A DNA stretch of 64,000 bases from positions 1-64,000 of the forward strand of contig MPNW01000159.1 in NCBI GenBank assembly GCA_011800805.1, in the 5' to 3' direction. Below, piece after piece: positions 23,487 to 36,779 of this stretch. A model generated the notes under the pieces. It searched no databases and had not been told where the DNA came from. It saw nothing but the letters and a program-made list of their open reading frames with translations. The DNA comes from Hirudo medicinalis. Lineage: Eukaryota; Annelida; Clitellata; Hirudinida; Hirudinidae. The position numbers were made by a program, and so were the translations under genes. Numbering within the stretch: position 1 is the first letter of the stretch; every line of letters begins with the position of its first letter.

Positions 23487-25300
23487 GTTTGTACGTCGAG
23501 TGGCTGGCCTAGCGAACGCATATGGGTCAGTGCCATACCAGCTCCTATGGAAGACGTTGGAAGATCTTAGCCCGTTATTCACATCCTTCAGGAATACTTT
23601 AGCGGGTTCATGATGCGGTTTTCCATCAAGACGTACACTACAAGGTGGGTTCCTCTGGAGGTTAGAATAGCTATGGGGTGCACGATTTCTCCTTCCCTGT
23701 TCGTACTGGCGATGCAGATCCTACTGAAGGCAGCCGGGTCCAATATCCCAGAGGCCCACATTGGTAAAGGTTTGCACATGCCTCCAATAAAGGCATTTGT
23801 GGATGACATCACCCTGAACAGGAAGAAGGATGTCCAAAAAACTCTGGACAAATTGGACGGCCTGTTAGGGTGGTGTCGAATGGCTTTCAAATCTGCGAAA
23901 TCCAGGAGTCTCGCCCTGGTTAGGGGACGTGTTCTTAGGGACGTGTTCTTCGATGTGGCAAGACCGCAAATTCCCACAGTTTCTGAGGAATCGGTGTAAA
24001 ATCTGGGAAGGGTGCTCGACGAATCTATCACCGACAAGAATATAAGAATATGAAGGGCGCCATTCTCCAACAAACCATCGATGGACTGCAAGCGATCGTT
24101 GCGCCGCCGTTTCAAAGTGTGGTTGTTCCAGTTCGTGCTCCTTCCAAGGCTGCTCTGGCCGTTACCCATCTATGAGATTGGCGTGTCAGTGGTCGAGAAA
24201 TTGGAGAGGAAAGTTAATCGGTTCAACAGAAAACTGCATCATGTGCTCAGCAATTGCACATATGCCCTTGCCAACGATCGGTACACTTGGCGACATAACC
24301 AGGTCCTTCTAGAAGTGTGTGAGGCCACTAAAGCAGCAGTCTCCAAAGCAAACTCGCGCACGATCGCAAAGCAGCGAAGGATTTTTTTCTTGCGCGAGGG
24401 CTTCGCACACCTCTGCAAAAAGAGATGTCAAACGCCTAGGCATTCTTGCAGAGGCAAACGACTGGATTGTCGCAGCCGACCTAGAAGGGATGAGGCATTA
24501 CCCCCAGGTGCTGATAGAAAGTGGCAAGAGGCAGGACTTGGTGCTTGTGTCGCCGTCGACGGATGCCAAGAATTTTCTGGTGGAGCTGACGGTGCCGTGG
24601 GAGGACAGGCTCGAATATAGTAATGCGCTCAAAGCAGTCAGGTATGCAGATCTGTCGATGGACCTGGAATCGAAAGGATATAGGACAGACCTCTTCCCCA
24701 TCAAGGTTGGTACAAGGGGCGTAGTCGGCAGGTCGACTTACTTTTTCCTCACGAAGATTGGATTGTCTAGCCGAGAAAGAACAAAGACTATGACAAGGAT
24801 GTCCGAGGCAGCAGAAGCGGCATCATTCTGGATCTGGCACATGCGGAGCCAGAAGAAGTCTTCAGAGGCCATTCAGGAAAGCCGGAGAAAGCCTCCGATA
24901 TAAATGATCTACCGAACGACGGGTACAAATCCTTGCCCGAGAGATGCGATATTGTCGGGAGAAATGGGTCGGCCGTGGGCTCGTAAATCACTATCAATTA
25001 TGGAGTTAATTGGTTCACAGCGGGTAAGTAGGCGACGTGAAGAAGCCAATGAGAGCTTTTGGAGTCGCTCCAGTGCTTGCAGAAGCGATCGGCATAAGGC
25101 CAACGAGAGCCTCCCATAGCCGACGATAAAACGTTGAGTCACAAAGGTTAAAACCGACAGATACATCCGGTTGCTCACCGGATGCGGCCCACCCCCCGAA
25201 AACGTAAGGAGAACCGTAGGGCAGGAACGTTTGAAGACGGGGGAATCTCCTCTGAGGATCCATGTCGGAGCTCCAAGGCGGAGTATCAAGAAACACAAAA
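23486..25300 (+). mobile_element. Decayed non-LTR retrotransposon: FVDD-type RT with C-terminal nuclease-like region
   Basis: Three overlapping plus-strand frames form one broken polyprotein. First comes ANAYGSVPYQLLWKTLEDL (palm motif A), then FSIKTYTTRWVPLEV, MGCTISPSLFVLAMQILLKA and the catalytic KAFVDDITL (motif C, FVDD). After a stop near 23998 come FQFVLLPRLLWPLPIYEI, VEKLERKVNRF and RHNQVLLEVCEAT. The last frame holds GKRQDLVLVSP, FLVELTVPWEDRLE and IKVGTRGVVGRSTYF. From memory the same order occurs in a large retroelement family of fish, molluscs and corals. The DLVL...VELTVPWE spacing resembles a PD-(D/E)XK endonuclease core; that is inference. It is frameshifted and inactive, and flanked by two copies of the TTAGGG-containing motif. 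Confidence 0.75.
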
Positions 25301-25345
25301 GTCATATTCACATGTGGGGTTAGGATTATTACATATTTATTTTAT
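25296..25345 (+). repeat. Telomere-like motif, copy 3 (3' side of the RT element)
   Basis: Reads CAAAAGTCATATTCACATGT, then GGGGTTAGGATTATTACATA and TTTATTTTATAC. It has only one TTAGG unit and lacks the ATAGCCAAG end, but otherwise matches copy 2 including the AAAAGTCATATTCA lead-in, so the element is bracketed by imperfect direct repeats. Confidence 0.65.
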
Positions 25346-27559
25346 ACATTAATTATACATTTTAATAATATTGATTTACACATTTTAAGTATTTACATCC
25401 CTATCAAGAGACAATTTCTTTGGTATGTCATAAAGTTCTTCAATTGCTGTCATAAATATCTTGAAAAGATTTATTGCTAATATTGAAGCAGATATGAAGT
25501 TCGTCCACTTGTGCACAAGACAATGTAAACAGGCTTAATACATTATAATAATTTATTCACGTAAACATGAACAGCAACAAATACATTGGATTATTTAAGA
25601 TACATAAACGAATCATTTGAATAATTAACTGAATTTTAATTAAAGGCTCTAAAATAAACTAAAATGCCGAATGAAAAGAAATATTTTGATTACTCCTCAC
25701 CATTCATTGGAAATCCAATTAACTTAAACAAGAACAGGAGATAAATACTATTGTCATTTTCTTGACAAATAAACGTCAGTCCGCGTGCATTCATGCAAAT
25801 TAATCTGAACTGAATTTGAATTAGTAGCAGACGATCCGGTCTGAAACAATGAGAGAAAGCGATAACAATCACAGCCTGTTCGAAACATCTAAGACCAAGT
25901 AAGGCCAAAGTCTCTTATTTATAAAAAGTAATCCTCAGACATCAGAACGCTTTCAAGCAGGTAGCGCTCAGCTAGGTGAACTCACCTGAATAGAATCTCT
26001 CTATCTAAGGACACCTGCTAATTTCTTCAGCATGGCGCCATTGAAATTTTCTATTATTGCTGATTTGATCAATAAAACTCGAATTACAAGAAGGAGAACG
26101 CCAATCCTCAGACAGAATTTGATTTGACATCGACTATGCTTAAGAACATTGAACATTTTATAAGGATTTTGTTATGACCAATCCTTATAATTACCAATCT
26201 TTATAAGAATTTATTATAAAGTTTATGTTACTATTACAATATTTATTATTATGTCTTGCAAAAGCATAAAATGTTTTGCTTATCCTCAGCAGACAGTTGA
26301 TTGCATATAAAATTAAGCACTTGCAACAGCAACAACAACAACAACAGAAGCAACAACTCATAACAAAATAATAACAACGACAATGACTCGTTTGAAAGTT
26401 GAAAATTGCGTGATTTAAGTCTCCAATTCTACCTGTTTTCAGCGCTTAGTGATTAAATATTACTTACGATTTATTTATGGCGCAATCAAATTCCTCAGCA
26501 TGTGTTGTTAATTATATTAAATCGTTATTATTATTATCCAGTTATCGAATTAATAATTTATTCGCTTAAATTGTTCCAGTATTAAACATTTTAAAATTAT
26601 ATTTTATAATATAATTTTTTTTTATAATATAAAGCATAAAATCATGCACTCTGCTTGCAATATAACGCTTAGTTGGAATCACGTAGGAGTTTTAAAGATA
26701 TTTATGGATTTATTTTAAAGATTTATTTATGGTTTTCTTCATGGGTTTTAAAACGAATAAAAGTCTATTTTGAATGGAATCTGACATTTTCTGACTGGAC
26801 CGATGTTAAATTCATTCGGTGCAGCTATTCGAGTAATATTTTGATGAAGTTACACAGACAGCATCAGATCGCAATAGCAGCAATAGATCGATAAATCCGA
26901 TGCATTTAGCATCGTTTTCATTCCAAATGGTTTTGGCTTCCTGGCAAGGGACTCACTTAGACTCTCCCAGACAATAATAACTAATTTACTTAAATTAAAA
27001 AAACAACAAATTTAAATAACAATTAAAAAATTTTTATTAGTCTTTCTTAATTATAGTAATCTGAATATCTTAACGAGCACTGCTTTATTACGGTAACATT
27101 TTGAAATATATTTGAACCTACATTTGAAAACGTTACATGATGTTGAAAGTATATTTTGAATATGTTGTATGATGTTTCATATTTTTTGACAGGAAGGTTC
27201 TAGAGTTCTTAAAAGCGTTTTATCGCATAAATCATATCTTTACATTTCCTCTAACATGAGACAACGATAAGGGTTAGTTGCAGTGCTTACCCCTGATAAA
27301 TGTCTTCCAACAGAAACACGCAGACTCCAAACTACTCAAAAATTACAAATCATGATCGCAAGTCATCCTTATTACTTTCCTAAAAATTACTTCTTCAACA
27401 AAAAAGTTTAATTCCACGCAGTAAACGGACCGATTCTCGATTTCAAACAAATTCAATTCAACTATTTATGCAGCTGTTCTTTCAAAACACATTGAAATCA
27501 CAAGAAATTGTTTCTTTGGCAGCCTAAATAAAAGATAGGCGAGATGAAGCTATTTAGTG
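25346..27559. other. Intergenic, AT-rich, no gene seen
   Basis: Contains a CAACAACAACAACAG block near 26325-26350 and many AT runs. The open frames (25690-25908, 26673-26894) are not supported by composition or splice sites. Confidence 0.45.
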
Positions 27560-28960
27560 AGCTGGCCACGTTGCCGCGAGTTGGTTTCACCGCCTGTTAA
27601 TCAGCGTTTAAGAGTGGGAGTATATTAAATTAAAATATATTACCTCCGTTCTATGACGAGATTATTTGGACGGAGAAGGTCTACCTGCACAATGTAGAAG
27701 TCATTCCCGGTCGTACTGCAATACCGAGTCAACGTGCTGGAGTAGCCAGGACCAGCCGAGGCACCCTAGTTCCCAGAAAATAGTTTGACAACAACACTCA
27801 CCGGGGGCTATCGCCTGTGCTATTATTTTTTATATTTGGCCTAATAAGCATGATTACATTCGGGTTCTTGTTGCCCAGCTAAGGTGTTAAACCCAATTAT
27901 AAATCATGTTCCCACCTCCTCGGTATAGTAAAGTACCTCTGGTCTTCAAACCATGCTCCGTCACTCCTCTAATCAAGAAATCTACCATCGTTCCGATGTT
28001 TGTTCCTACCGGCCCATATCTAATCTCTCTGTCTTCTCAAAGCTTCTGGAACGTCACGTGCTCGGCAGGGTCATGGGTCATCTAAATCGTCATAACCTCC
28101 TTCCTGAACATCAGTCCGCCTATCGTCAGCATCATTCTACCGAAACTGTCGTAGGATCTTCTAAACGCCGCTGGTGCCGGTCAGATGTCGTTGCTTGTTC
28201 TTCTCGACTTATCTGCAGCTTTTGACACTGTCGATCAAGACATTCTTTTAGGATGACTAGAAACGTCGTTCGGCAAGGGTTGTGCCCTTGCATGGTTTCT
28301 GTCGTACCTAGCCGATCGTTCCTTCTCTGTCGGTTATAGTGAACTAGTATCGTCCTCTACCTCTATAACATGCGGAGTGCCCCAAGGCTACGTTCTGGGC
28401 CCACTCCTTTTCACTATGTACACAGCTGAACTTGAGAGCTTCATTCGGGCACATGGACTACAAATGTATGCCGATGATACGCAGGTCTACGGTCACTGCC
28501 AGCCAGACCAAACTGGATGCCTTTTTTTTGTCAGGATTTCGAACTGTGTGGACGTTCAGCAGTCATCTCCAATAGAACGCCAGCAAAACTGAAGTGATGC
28601 GGTGCTCCTCCGATCGACATGCACCTGAATTCTGAAGGCGCGGGCTCAGATCAGCAGCCAGGGGCTCCCTCGTAAAATCATCTGCCCGCCGTGCGACACT
28701 GGATGGCAGGTCTATAGATGTTGTTGGCCCACCGCTCTGGAATAGACTCCCCCTTCGATTACCACTGATCCAGCCGAATTTTACTCCGCCATCAAAACCC
28801 TCTTCAAAAAAAAGCTTCCCTCTACATTAGTGATCTTGAAGTTCTGTTGAACATACGCCATTCTAATCAAACTCTGTATCTTTATCGTTATCGATTAAAA
28901 AGTGCTTCACACCCCGTTCAGATACATAAGGCACTCAAAAGATGGGCTAAATAAAAAAAT
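27560..28960 (+). mobile_element. CR1/L2-like non-LTR retrotransposon fragment with A-rich tail
   Basis: Frames on the plus strand give SYRPISNLSVFSKLLERHVL, LNRHNLLPEHQSAYRQHHSTET, then after a shift LLDLSAAFDTVDQDILL, CGVPQGYVLGPLLF and LQMYADDTQVYGH, the intact YADD catalytic motif. Near the end, reads such as KIICPPCDTGW and IKTLFKKKLPSTL mark the C-terminus. Stops and shifts (about 28250, 28520) make it inactive. It closes with an A-rich tail at 28950-28978. The GC-richer stretch from 27560 to 27900 has no coding match; I include it as probable 5' element sequence, less surely. Confidence 0.8.
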
Positions 28961-29004
28961 AAAAATAAAAATGAAAATCGATGTCTTGAGTCCACGACTT
29001 TTTT

Positions 29005-29860
29005 TTAATATACAGTTTTGATTCCAAGTAATGGCATGGAGGAAATTACAAAAATGAAACCTAAGGAGCAAGGGATAGGAAAGCTTAGGGAGTTACAAGA
29101 AAAATACCAGAAAAAAAGGAATACATCAAACAATATTAATAGAAAAGCATTAATAGCATATGAGAGCAAAATAGCAAACAATATTAAAGGTAATAGCAAA
29201 AGCTTTTTCAGACTTCTTAGATGTAAGAAAAGAGCAAGCGACAAAAATTGGACCATCTAAAAATAGTGAGGGAAACAGTTGATTTAGTAGAGGAACAGCT
29301 AAACTTACTAAACAGCTGCTTCAGCTCAGTTTTTACTAAGGAAACTTTTTTTTTTACTAAGAGAATATGCCTGAACCACAGAGGAGAATCCAAGAGGATG
29401 TGAAAAAATTAGAAATAGTGGAACTCTCAGAAAATTCAATTGGTTTTTATTCAATAATTTTTCACTTCACAAGATGATGTTAATACCCGCCAATACCATG
29501 ATAAAGCACGATTCTGGCTGCAGAACTGCATAAACTTGAGTGATTAACAAATGAATAGGAACATTGGAAACTTTGGCATCCTCAGCGTGTTGTTTCTGAT
29601 CTTGTGCGGGATGATGCTACTTAATTTATTTGCCATACTCTTGGCCTTACAAAGATATTAAATACGACAAAAGTAAAAACGTAATCACTAAATTAATCAA
29701 CAAAATTATGCCCGGACATAACAGTATGTTCGAGAAATTGCACAACCACAAAGCAGCATTCAAAAACACAAGAATGTTGAACAAGAAAAAATTGTTTATT
29801 AGCGTCCTCTGCTTAGCTAGCTGATCATCTAGGCATGCAACGGACGCTAACAACGAAAGC
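29005..29860 (+). mobile_element. Scraps of one or two further non-LTR retrotransposons
   Basis: The 29018-29260 open frame reads LRELQEKYQKKRNTSNN and IKGNSKSFFRLLRCKKRASD, the Lys-rich linker usually found between the endonuclease and RT of LINEs. It is followed in another frame by VDLVEEQLNLLNSCFSSVFTKE, the normal lead-in to the RT. After about 29400 the match is lost; the 29630-29824 open frame (ITKLINKIMPGHNSM) is unassigned. All pieces are broken by stops. Confidence 0.5.
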
Positions 29861-30594
29861 TTCGAAGAGGACGACATGACCAATTTACCAACTCGCGGTA
29901 AACAGCGGAGTGTCGGGTGCCAAGATTCACTGGTCGTCACTTATTTTGTTTATTAATAGTTATATTGTAATCAACCATCTATTATTTTATAATAATTATT
30001 ACTAAAGAATCCTTATTCAACCTCCACTCTCGTCAAATTTCTCAGGAATAATAAGCGAATCCTTACCAAACAGGTAATTATCTGTTATAATTACAATTGG
30101 CAACTACTTAGATCAACAATAATAATAAAGTAATAATAATAATAATAATAATAACTAAAAACAAATTACTCATTGAACAATTCAAGTTGAGTTAAGCTTT
30201 TATTCAGCATAACCAGAGTATTTTAAATGTACATCTTAGTCATATTTACCACTACATCATCCTCATCATCGTTATCATTTTCAGATATTTTCAGATCATC
30301 ACAAATACCACACCAAACTCAAGTCAGAAGCGAATCATCTCAAAGCGTTGAAGCATTAAATTAATAATCAAGTGGGCTAATAAATATTAATGATGTAATA
30401 ATTATAATTATAATTATAATAATAATAATAATATAGGAAGCTTTTGTAAACCAAGTGGATGCAAGAAATACACTCAGGAGGAAGTCATAAAACTATCCAT
30501 GTGTGTATGTAGGTATAAGCAAAAGAAGATCATGATGGTGATAATGATGTTGTCCTTGTGCATCATTGATGATGATGATGATGATCTCATGAAA
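29861..30594. other. 3' flank of VPS13
   Basis: AT-rich, with AAT repeats (30125-30155 and 30390-30432) and a CATGATGATGATG block (30560-30590). The minus-strand AATAAA at 30199-30204 is a candidate polyadenylation signal for VPS13, about 390 nt after the stop. Confidence 0.4.
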
Positions 30595-33260
30595 TCACTT
30601 CATCATTGCTGTCGCCATGGCCACCTTCATCTTGCCAATGAGAAACTGTTGGTAAATCAGACATAATTCATGAGATGATTAAGTAAATGTGATTTGTGTG
30701 CCATCATCTCATAGTGCTCATCATCACCACAATCATCATCATCGTCATCATCATCGTCATCATCATCACCATCACCACCACAATCACCACCATAATCATC
30801 ATCATCACCAACCTCGGCATGCTTCCTGTCCTTGTCCTGAACGTTGACAATCTTTCCGATGCTTCCATTTCCCAAGAACTTCTTCTGTCTTTCCTGGGGT
30901 TGTTAATTATCCATGTGATGCATAAATATTCTTGCTTAACTTAATGTAACACAGTAACTCGTGCTATTCACGCATAGCAGACGTTAATTAGTTATAATAA
31001 TATTTACATCGAATGTACAACTACGACACCAACAACAAAACATGACAAGAACCTTGAGTATAATCTGGATGCCCTTGATGCCAAGTGACGGGGCCTCCTT
31101 GAGTTGATCCCACGAATAAGACCAGTCGCAGTCCCAGTGCCCAAATATGTCGCCCTTTGAGGCGAAGATCAAGTGCCTGTCGAAGATGAGTTAGTGTGAG
31201 TAATGCATCCATGAAAAGTAAATTAAGTTAAGGATAGTTATCAAATTAATATATAACAACAACAATAAAAAATGATATAAAAAAATTAATAATATCATAA
31301 AAATCATAAATAAAATTACAACAAAGGATTATAAAAATAATGCAATGCAAAGGAACATAATCACTATCAACACTGACTTGTCGGTGATAAGGAAGATGCA
31401 CTTAGAATCCCCAGAGGCAGTCATGTGACCAAGGTAGAGGTCTCCTGCAAAATCTCCTTTGGCGACATCCTATCATTTGAAACATTATCACAATCTGTTG
31501 AACATCTAATTGATATTGATATTGATATTGATATTGATAGTGTGGAGACGAGATCACATCACTATGTTGTCGTTGATTTTCTTAATCATATCACCACACA
31601 GACAATAATGCATATTTAAATCTAACCATGCTCATCATTATCATGATCATCATGATCATGCTCATCATTATCATGATCATCATCAACGTCACCAACCTGA
31701 AGCACTTGGTTACCCTCAGCATCATGGGCTACATAAGGTCTGACCACTTTATCCTCTTGGATGACCCTCATGGGCCTCAGTTTGAGGGTCTCTTCTGACT
31801 GCTCAGCCACCCTGCAATTATGATTACGATCAAAGCTGGTTTTATGATGTTGTTGAGAAATTAAGGAAATATTAACTAAATGGTCGCTATACAGAATAGA
31901 AGAATTAAATGACCTTAAAGTAGTTGCATCATCATCATCATCAAATCAGCTCATCAGATAAGATTAACAATTATAACATGAACATTAATAATATTAATAT
32001 TAATAACTTATATAACAAGTGTAACACGAACATTAATAATATTAATAGTAATAGTTTATGCTTCCACTCACCTTCTGATTCCCTCAAAAGAACTCGATGC
32101 AAAGTCAACAACACCACTGGCAGGTCTTGTAAAGACACCAACAAGACCCTTACCCATGCCTGAGAGTTCAAAAGGTTAAAGGTTAAAGAACTCTGAAGAC
32201 TAAAAGCTATCAGTTGAAAGTAAAAAATATGAGGTGAATTGATTGTTTGCATGGTTTGCAATCAAACGCTTAAATGCAAAACGATTCGCTGAATTTGTTA
32301 GAAACATCAAGAATATCATTGGTAAATTAATCTCATTAATAAATTAATCTCATTAATATCATTATCATCTTAAATATTATAATTACAGCATTTTAAATTT
32401 GTAAGTCAGTGTACTTAATCATTTATTATCTGTATATTCAATCAATGCATCCAGTGGAACATAATGGAGTTCAACAATGAATGTTGGTGAATGCAGCCAA
32501 TGCAACCTTTGAAGAATCCACCGATGCCTTCCTGCTTGGCTCCCTCGACTGGCTTCATCACAATTCCCGTCACTCCGTCAAACACGCCCTGCGAGTTTTA
32601 ATCAATCAACGATCATTCCACAATGAATTCCAATTAAACCATCACTAATTGATTTTTATATCATCTAAATTTATTTTTTATCTCATTATTTGTTAATGCA
32701 ATTAGTAATTAAGAACACAATCAATATAACAATCATTGTCACCTACCATAACCAATCCCTTGCCCCCTCTGGCCAAACCCTCTTTGAGATCAGCAGGCCT
32801 CTTGTTCAACTCCTCTCTCCTCTTCTTTTGGTAGTCCTCGTCCATCGTCAGGGTGGCGATGCCCTTCCCCAGGGCACCTGTTATCCTCGAGACGGCACCT
32901 GCTGCTCCACCTGGATTGGACAGAAGACAAGGATTTTGGTTGTGATTAAATTTCTAGGGGCAAATATAGTAATTTATCAAATAAAACAAAAAGATAATAA
33001 TAATAATAATAATAATATTAATAATAACAATAACAGCAATAATATTTCAATCAGAAAGCTCTCAACCAACCGACTGCATGTCCAAGAAGACTTCTGACCC
33101 CGAGTGCCAAACCCTCTGCAAACTCTTCAGGTCCCTGAATGGCCCCCTGATAGGGCTCATAGAAAAGGGATTCAATGCCCTCTGCAAGCCCTCTGATCAT
33201 GCCAAAGGGATTTCCAAGGACATCGAGCCCAAGGACGAGCACGTACATCTGCTTGATGGC
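30595..33260 (-). CDS. VPS13A: VPS13 exon block 7: ATG2-C-like helices, C-terminal PH-like domain and stop
   Basis: Exons: 33071-33260, 32747-32910, 32507-32588, 32072-32159, 31697-31811, 31378-31469, 31053-31176, 30813-30893, 30595-30645. They encode window residues about 2909-3236 and the TGA. The first exons carry the most conserved part of the family ([68 protein letters not shown]), amphipathic segments that in VPS13A bind lipid droplets and mitochondria. The last exons form a PH-like fold: [44 protein letters not shown], and a final helix [16 protein letters not shown]. The longer PH-bearing C-terminus is typical of VPS13C, VPS13D and the long VPS13A isoforms. Confidence 0.95.
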
Positions 33261-36200
33261 CTGTCGACGGTGATGCATGTTGACGACATTAGAACATTAT
33301 TTATGCATAACAATTATTAGGTGATGAATTGTTAGATGGTGAATTATTAGGTGGTGAATTATTAGGTGATGAATTATTAGATGATGAATTATTGGATAAC
33401 CCATGAATGGATAATTAATGCACCTGTTGCGAGTAGTGCCTCGTTATTTCACTGATGAGTTGTGATTGGCTGTAGAAAGTGAACTTCCTCTCGAAATATC
33501 CCAACCTATTCACGACGTCACAAACAATTGCACGAGTCATTCAAGTCGACACAACTTTGTTAATAATTGCTTATTTGTTAATCGAATCATTTGTTAACGA
33601 CACTTCAATGATTTCAAGACGACTTCACATCTTTTCACCTCAAATTGTCGAAACAACGTGTTGAAATTTGCCTCGTAACCTGGTAGGTTACTTAATAAAC
33701 ATATCATTCTAATAACCAATTTTGAGCCGATCAATTAATATTCACGAGAAACGTACTTGAAGACGACGTCCTGAACATCCGTGAGGACGACTCCGACGCT
33801 CTGCAGGAAGAGACCGAGAACGTCCCACTGGATGTTCGGCTGGGGGGAGTCGGCCTTCCCGTCCGAACCGCCGTACAACGAGAAACTGAGGTGGATCTGA
33901 ATGAATGAAGAAAGTTTAATTAAGTCAATTAATTACAAATTTATCATAAATTCAACTCAAACCATGATTTAACAAGTGATATTTAAATCAAATGACAAAT
34001 AAAAATGAAACCATTCGAAATAAAAAATAACACGACATAAGAAGTAAATATTGCAAGATAATTGAAACAATACAAGACACTAAAAAACCTTGAGAGGGGA
34101 GAAGTGGAGCATGTCGAAGAAGTTCTTGACGTCGCCACTGGATACGATGACGGCATCCTGAATGAGGGTCTGATTGGCCAACTCGTTCTCCCTCTTGAAG
34201 TCCACGAGGTCCTTCGTCTGGTTGTCCGACTTGGCGCTCGTGAACAGCGCCACCATGGCATTCAGGAAACTCTGGTCCACCTTGACTGCCATCTCTTGCA
34301 CCAGGAGCTTGCAGTATCTTTGAGAATAAATTTAGGATAGTTGATGTTCAGACACCTTCTTTAATGGCTATATGTCAGTCCCAATTTAATTACAAATTAT
34401 AAGTTAATATGTTAAGAGCACAACAATATTAATTACAAATTATAAGTTAATATGTTAAGAGCAGAACAATATTAAGAACAACTTTTAGTTAGTTAGTTAT
34501 TAAAAATGTTGCTGTTGTCATTCAATGTTGGTGTCCATAATTATCCATAATTGTTCATAAATATTCATAATTTTGAGGCAAAAGAACTCACTTGAACTGC
34601 TTCACAGAACTGTGAGTGCTCGTCCTAATCATGGCACTCAGCTCGACCAATGGTTTTGGAACTTGAGGAAGGAATAAACGAAAAAATTCAACAAACCAAT
34701 TAAATCATGCATCAACACAATTCATTGCATTAAATGCATTGATCACCAAATTTAATTCACCCTGCACAATTCATTCCTTTTAAAACAAATAAAAGTGATT
34801 TTTGAATTATTTTAATTTTTGACTCCCATTGAAAGTGCATGTTCGGGATACTAAAATAAGAACTGAACAACAACACAAATATCAGATGATGACAACATCA
34901 ACAACAACACAAACATCAACAATAATAGAATAAAACAAAGTCCACGAAACAAGAACATATGAAAACATCCAAGAACATCCATCCACTGACCACTTTCTGA
35001 TGCGACAGACTTTGGGGGAGGAACGGGTGCGAGAACCGTCGGGAACACGGCCCCCGGGAGCTGACTGTCCAGCTGGCATCATCACATTAATTAATTAATA
35101 GAAAGTTAATATTAATATATTAGCCTAAGGGAGTGACGTCCTGCTATCAGGACTGCCCAGACCATATTTAAAGGTTGACATTAGTCTATGGATAATAAAA
35201 ATTGGACGGATAACAATTAATGAAATATGGAAGTGACTTTATCGTTGTCATCTTTATCATTGATACCATAATTATTGTAAGTAATTACTCTGTTCAACAT
35301 GGACACCTATTTGTATTTGTGTTTAGCTGATCTTCTGCACACCTCACACATCCAAACGAGATGCGAAGGCACTTTTTAATCACCTTAGCATTTATATAGC
35401 GCCTTGTCTGAGGGCACTTCCCTGGCAGTGCAGGCCAGTTTGTAATAGTTATGATGTTAAACAAGCTAATAATCAAAATATGAATCACAATCGATCGTGA
35501 CTGATAAACAAATGATCACAAATGATCATAAATGATCACAAATGATCATAAATGATCACAAATGATCATAAACACCTGCAGTCTGTGAATTTTGAGGTGC
35601 AATTGAATGGAATGTCTCGAGGTCGAGTACTTGATCCAAACTCCATACTCGAAACTTCTCCTGATGACCACCTTGTGCGGCTTCATCATGTGCATCGGGT
35701 CGCTACCGAAGTCAGCCTGCAGCCAATAGGAGGAAGAGGAGGTAAAATAGAGGTTATTAAAGTTTGGTTCAGTTGTTGTTGAGGACATGGATGGTTGAAC
35801 CACAAACAAGGTGCACATAAACAAAATTGTGGAACCACGCAAATGTTCGTTGGCAATGTGAGTGATGACTCGTCACCACGTGAAATAATTAATTTTTATA
35901 CCCAATGCGTTACAATGTAACCAATGTCCTAACAATGTAATACAATAACTAGAATTACAGTTTATTACAATCTGTAATTACATTCTGACCTCAATTTTGC
36001 CCTCGATCGACCTCTTGCCACTGACGCATTTGTTCGCGATCAGTTCGGTCTTGTACTCCTGGAAGGAGGCCTCGAGTGCAGAACTGTGTTTGATCTTCAG
36101 CGCTTTGAATCTCTTCCTCTTCAGCTGCTCCCAAATGACTCCAGAGCTGTGAAATGGAATTAAATGATGAATATTACTCACTTACCTGTCCAATGTTTCA

Positions 36201-36743
36201 ATGTTTTTTTTTGTTACATCCTCAGCACAATGAACATATCATTGCTCGCAAATTCACAACATAGAAAAGAAATTTCAGAAAAAATACATTAATAAATGAC
36301 TAGAAACAGAAAAGTACTGGTGATCATTATCATCATTGATTAATCAAGAATTTCCAGTTAATAAATTGATTAATTAGCAATCCCCATCCAATGAATTTCA
36401 TCCCTGACACAACCTCGTGACGCCCATGTACGCGACCTCCTTCCCAATGAAGTTGTTGACGAGCGACAGACCGAAACCCTGGAGGCTGAGGTTGATCTCC
36501 TGCTCCAGTTGTTCCAATTCACCTGCCTGTCGTGTGTGGTATTATGGGATGAATTAATAATAATAATCATAATAATAATAAAGGTGTTCATAACACCTTT
36601 AATAGTACAAGTACAAGTACAAGTACATGGATTGACAATTAACAATCGTACTTCTGGAAAGTCAGCATTTCAACAAAACAAGCAATAACATTGTCAGCCT
36701 AGATTGAACTTTACAAAATATTTAAGCGGATGTCGCAATATCT

Positions 36744-36779
<36 letters not shown>

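Noticed and set aside
32690..33320. Plus-strand frames of 80 to 135 codons
   Set aside because: Antisense shadows of VPS13 exons 32747-32910 and 33071-33260.
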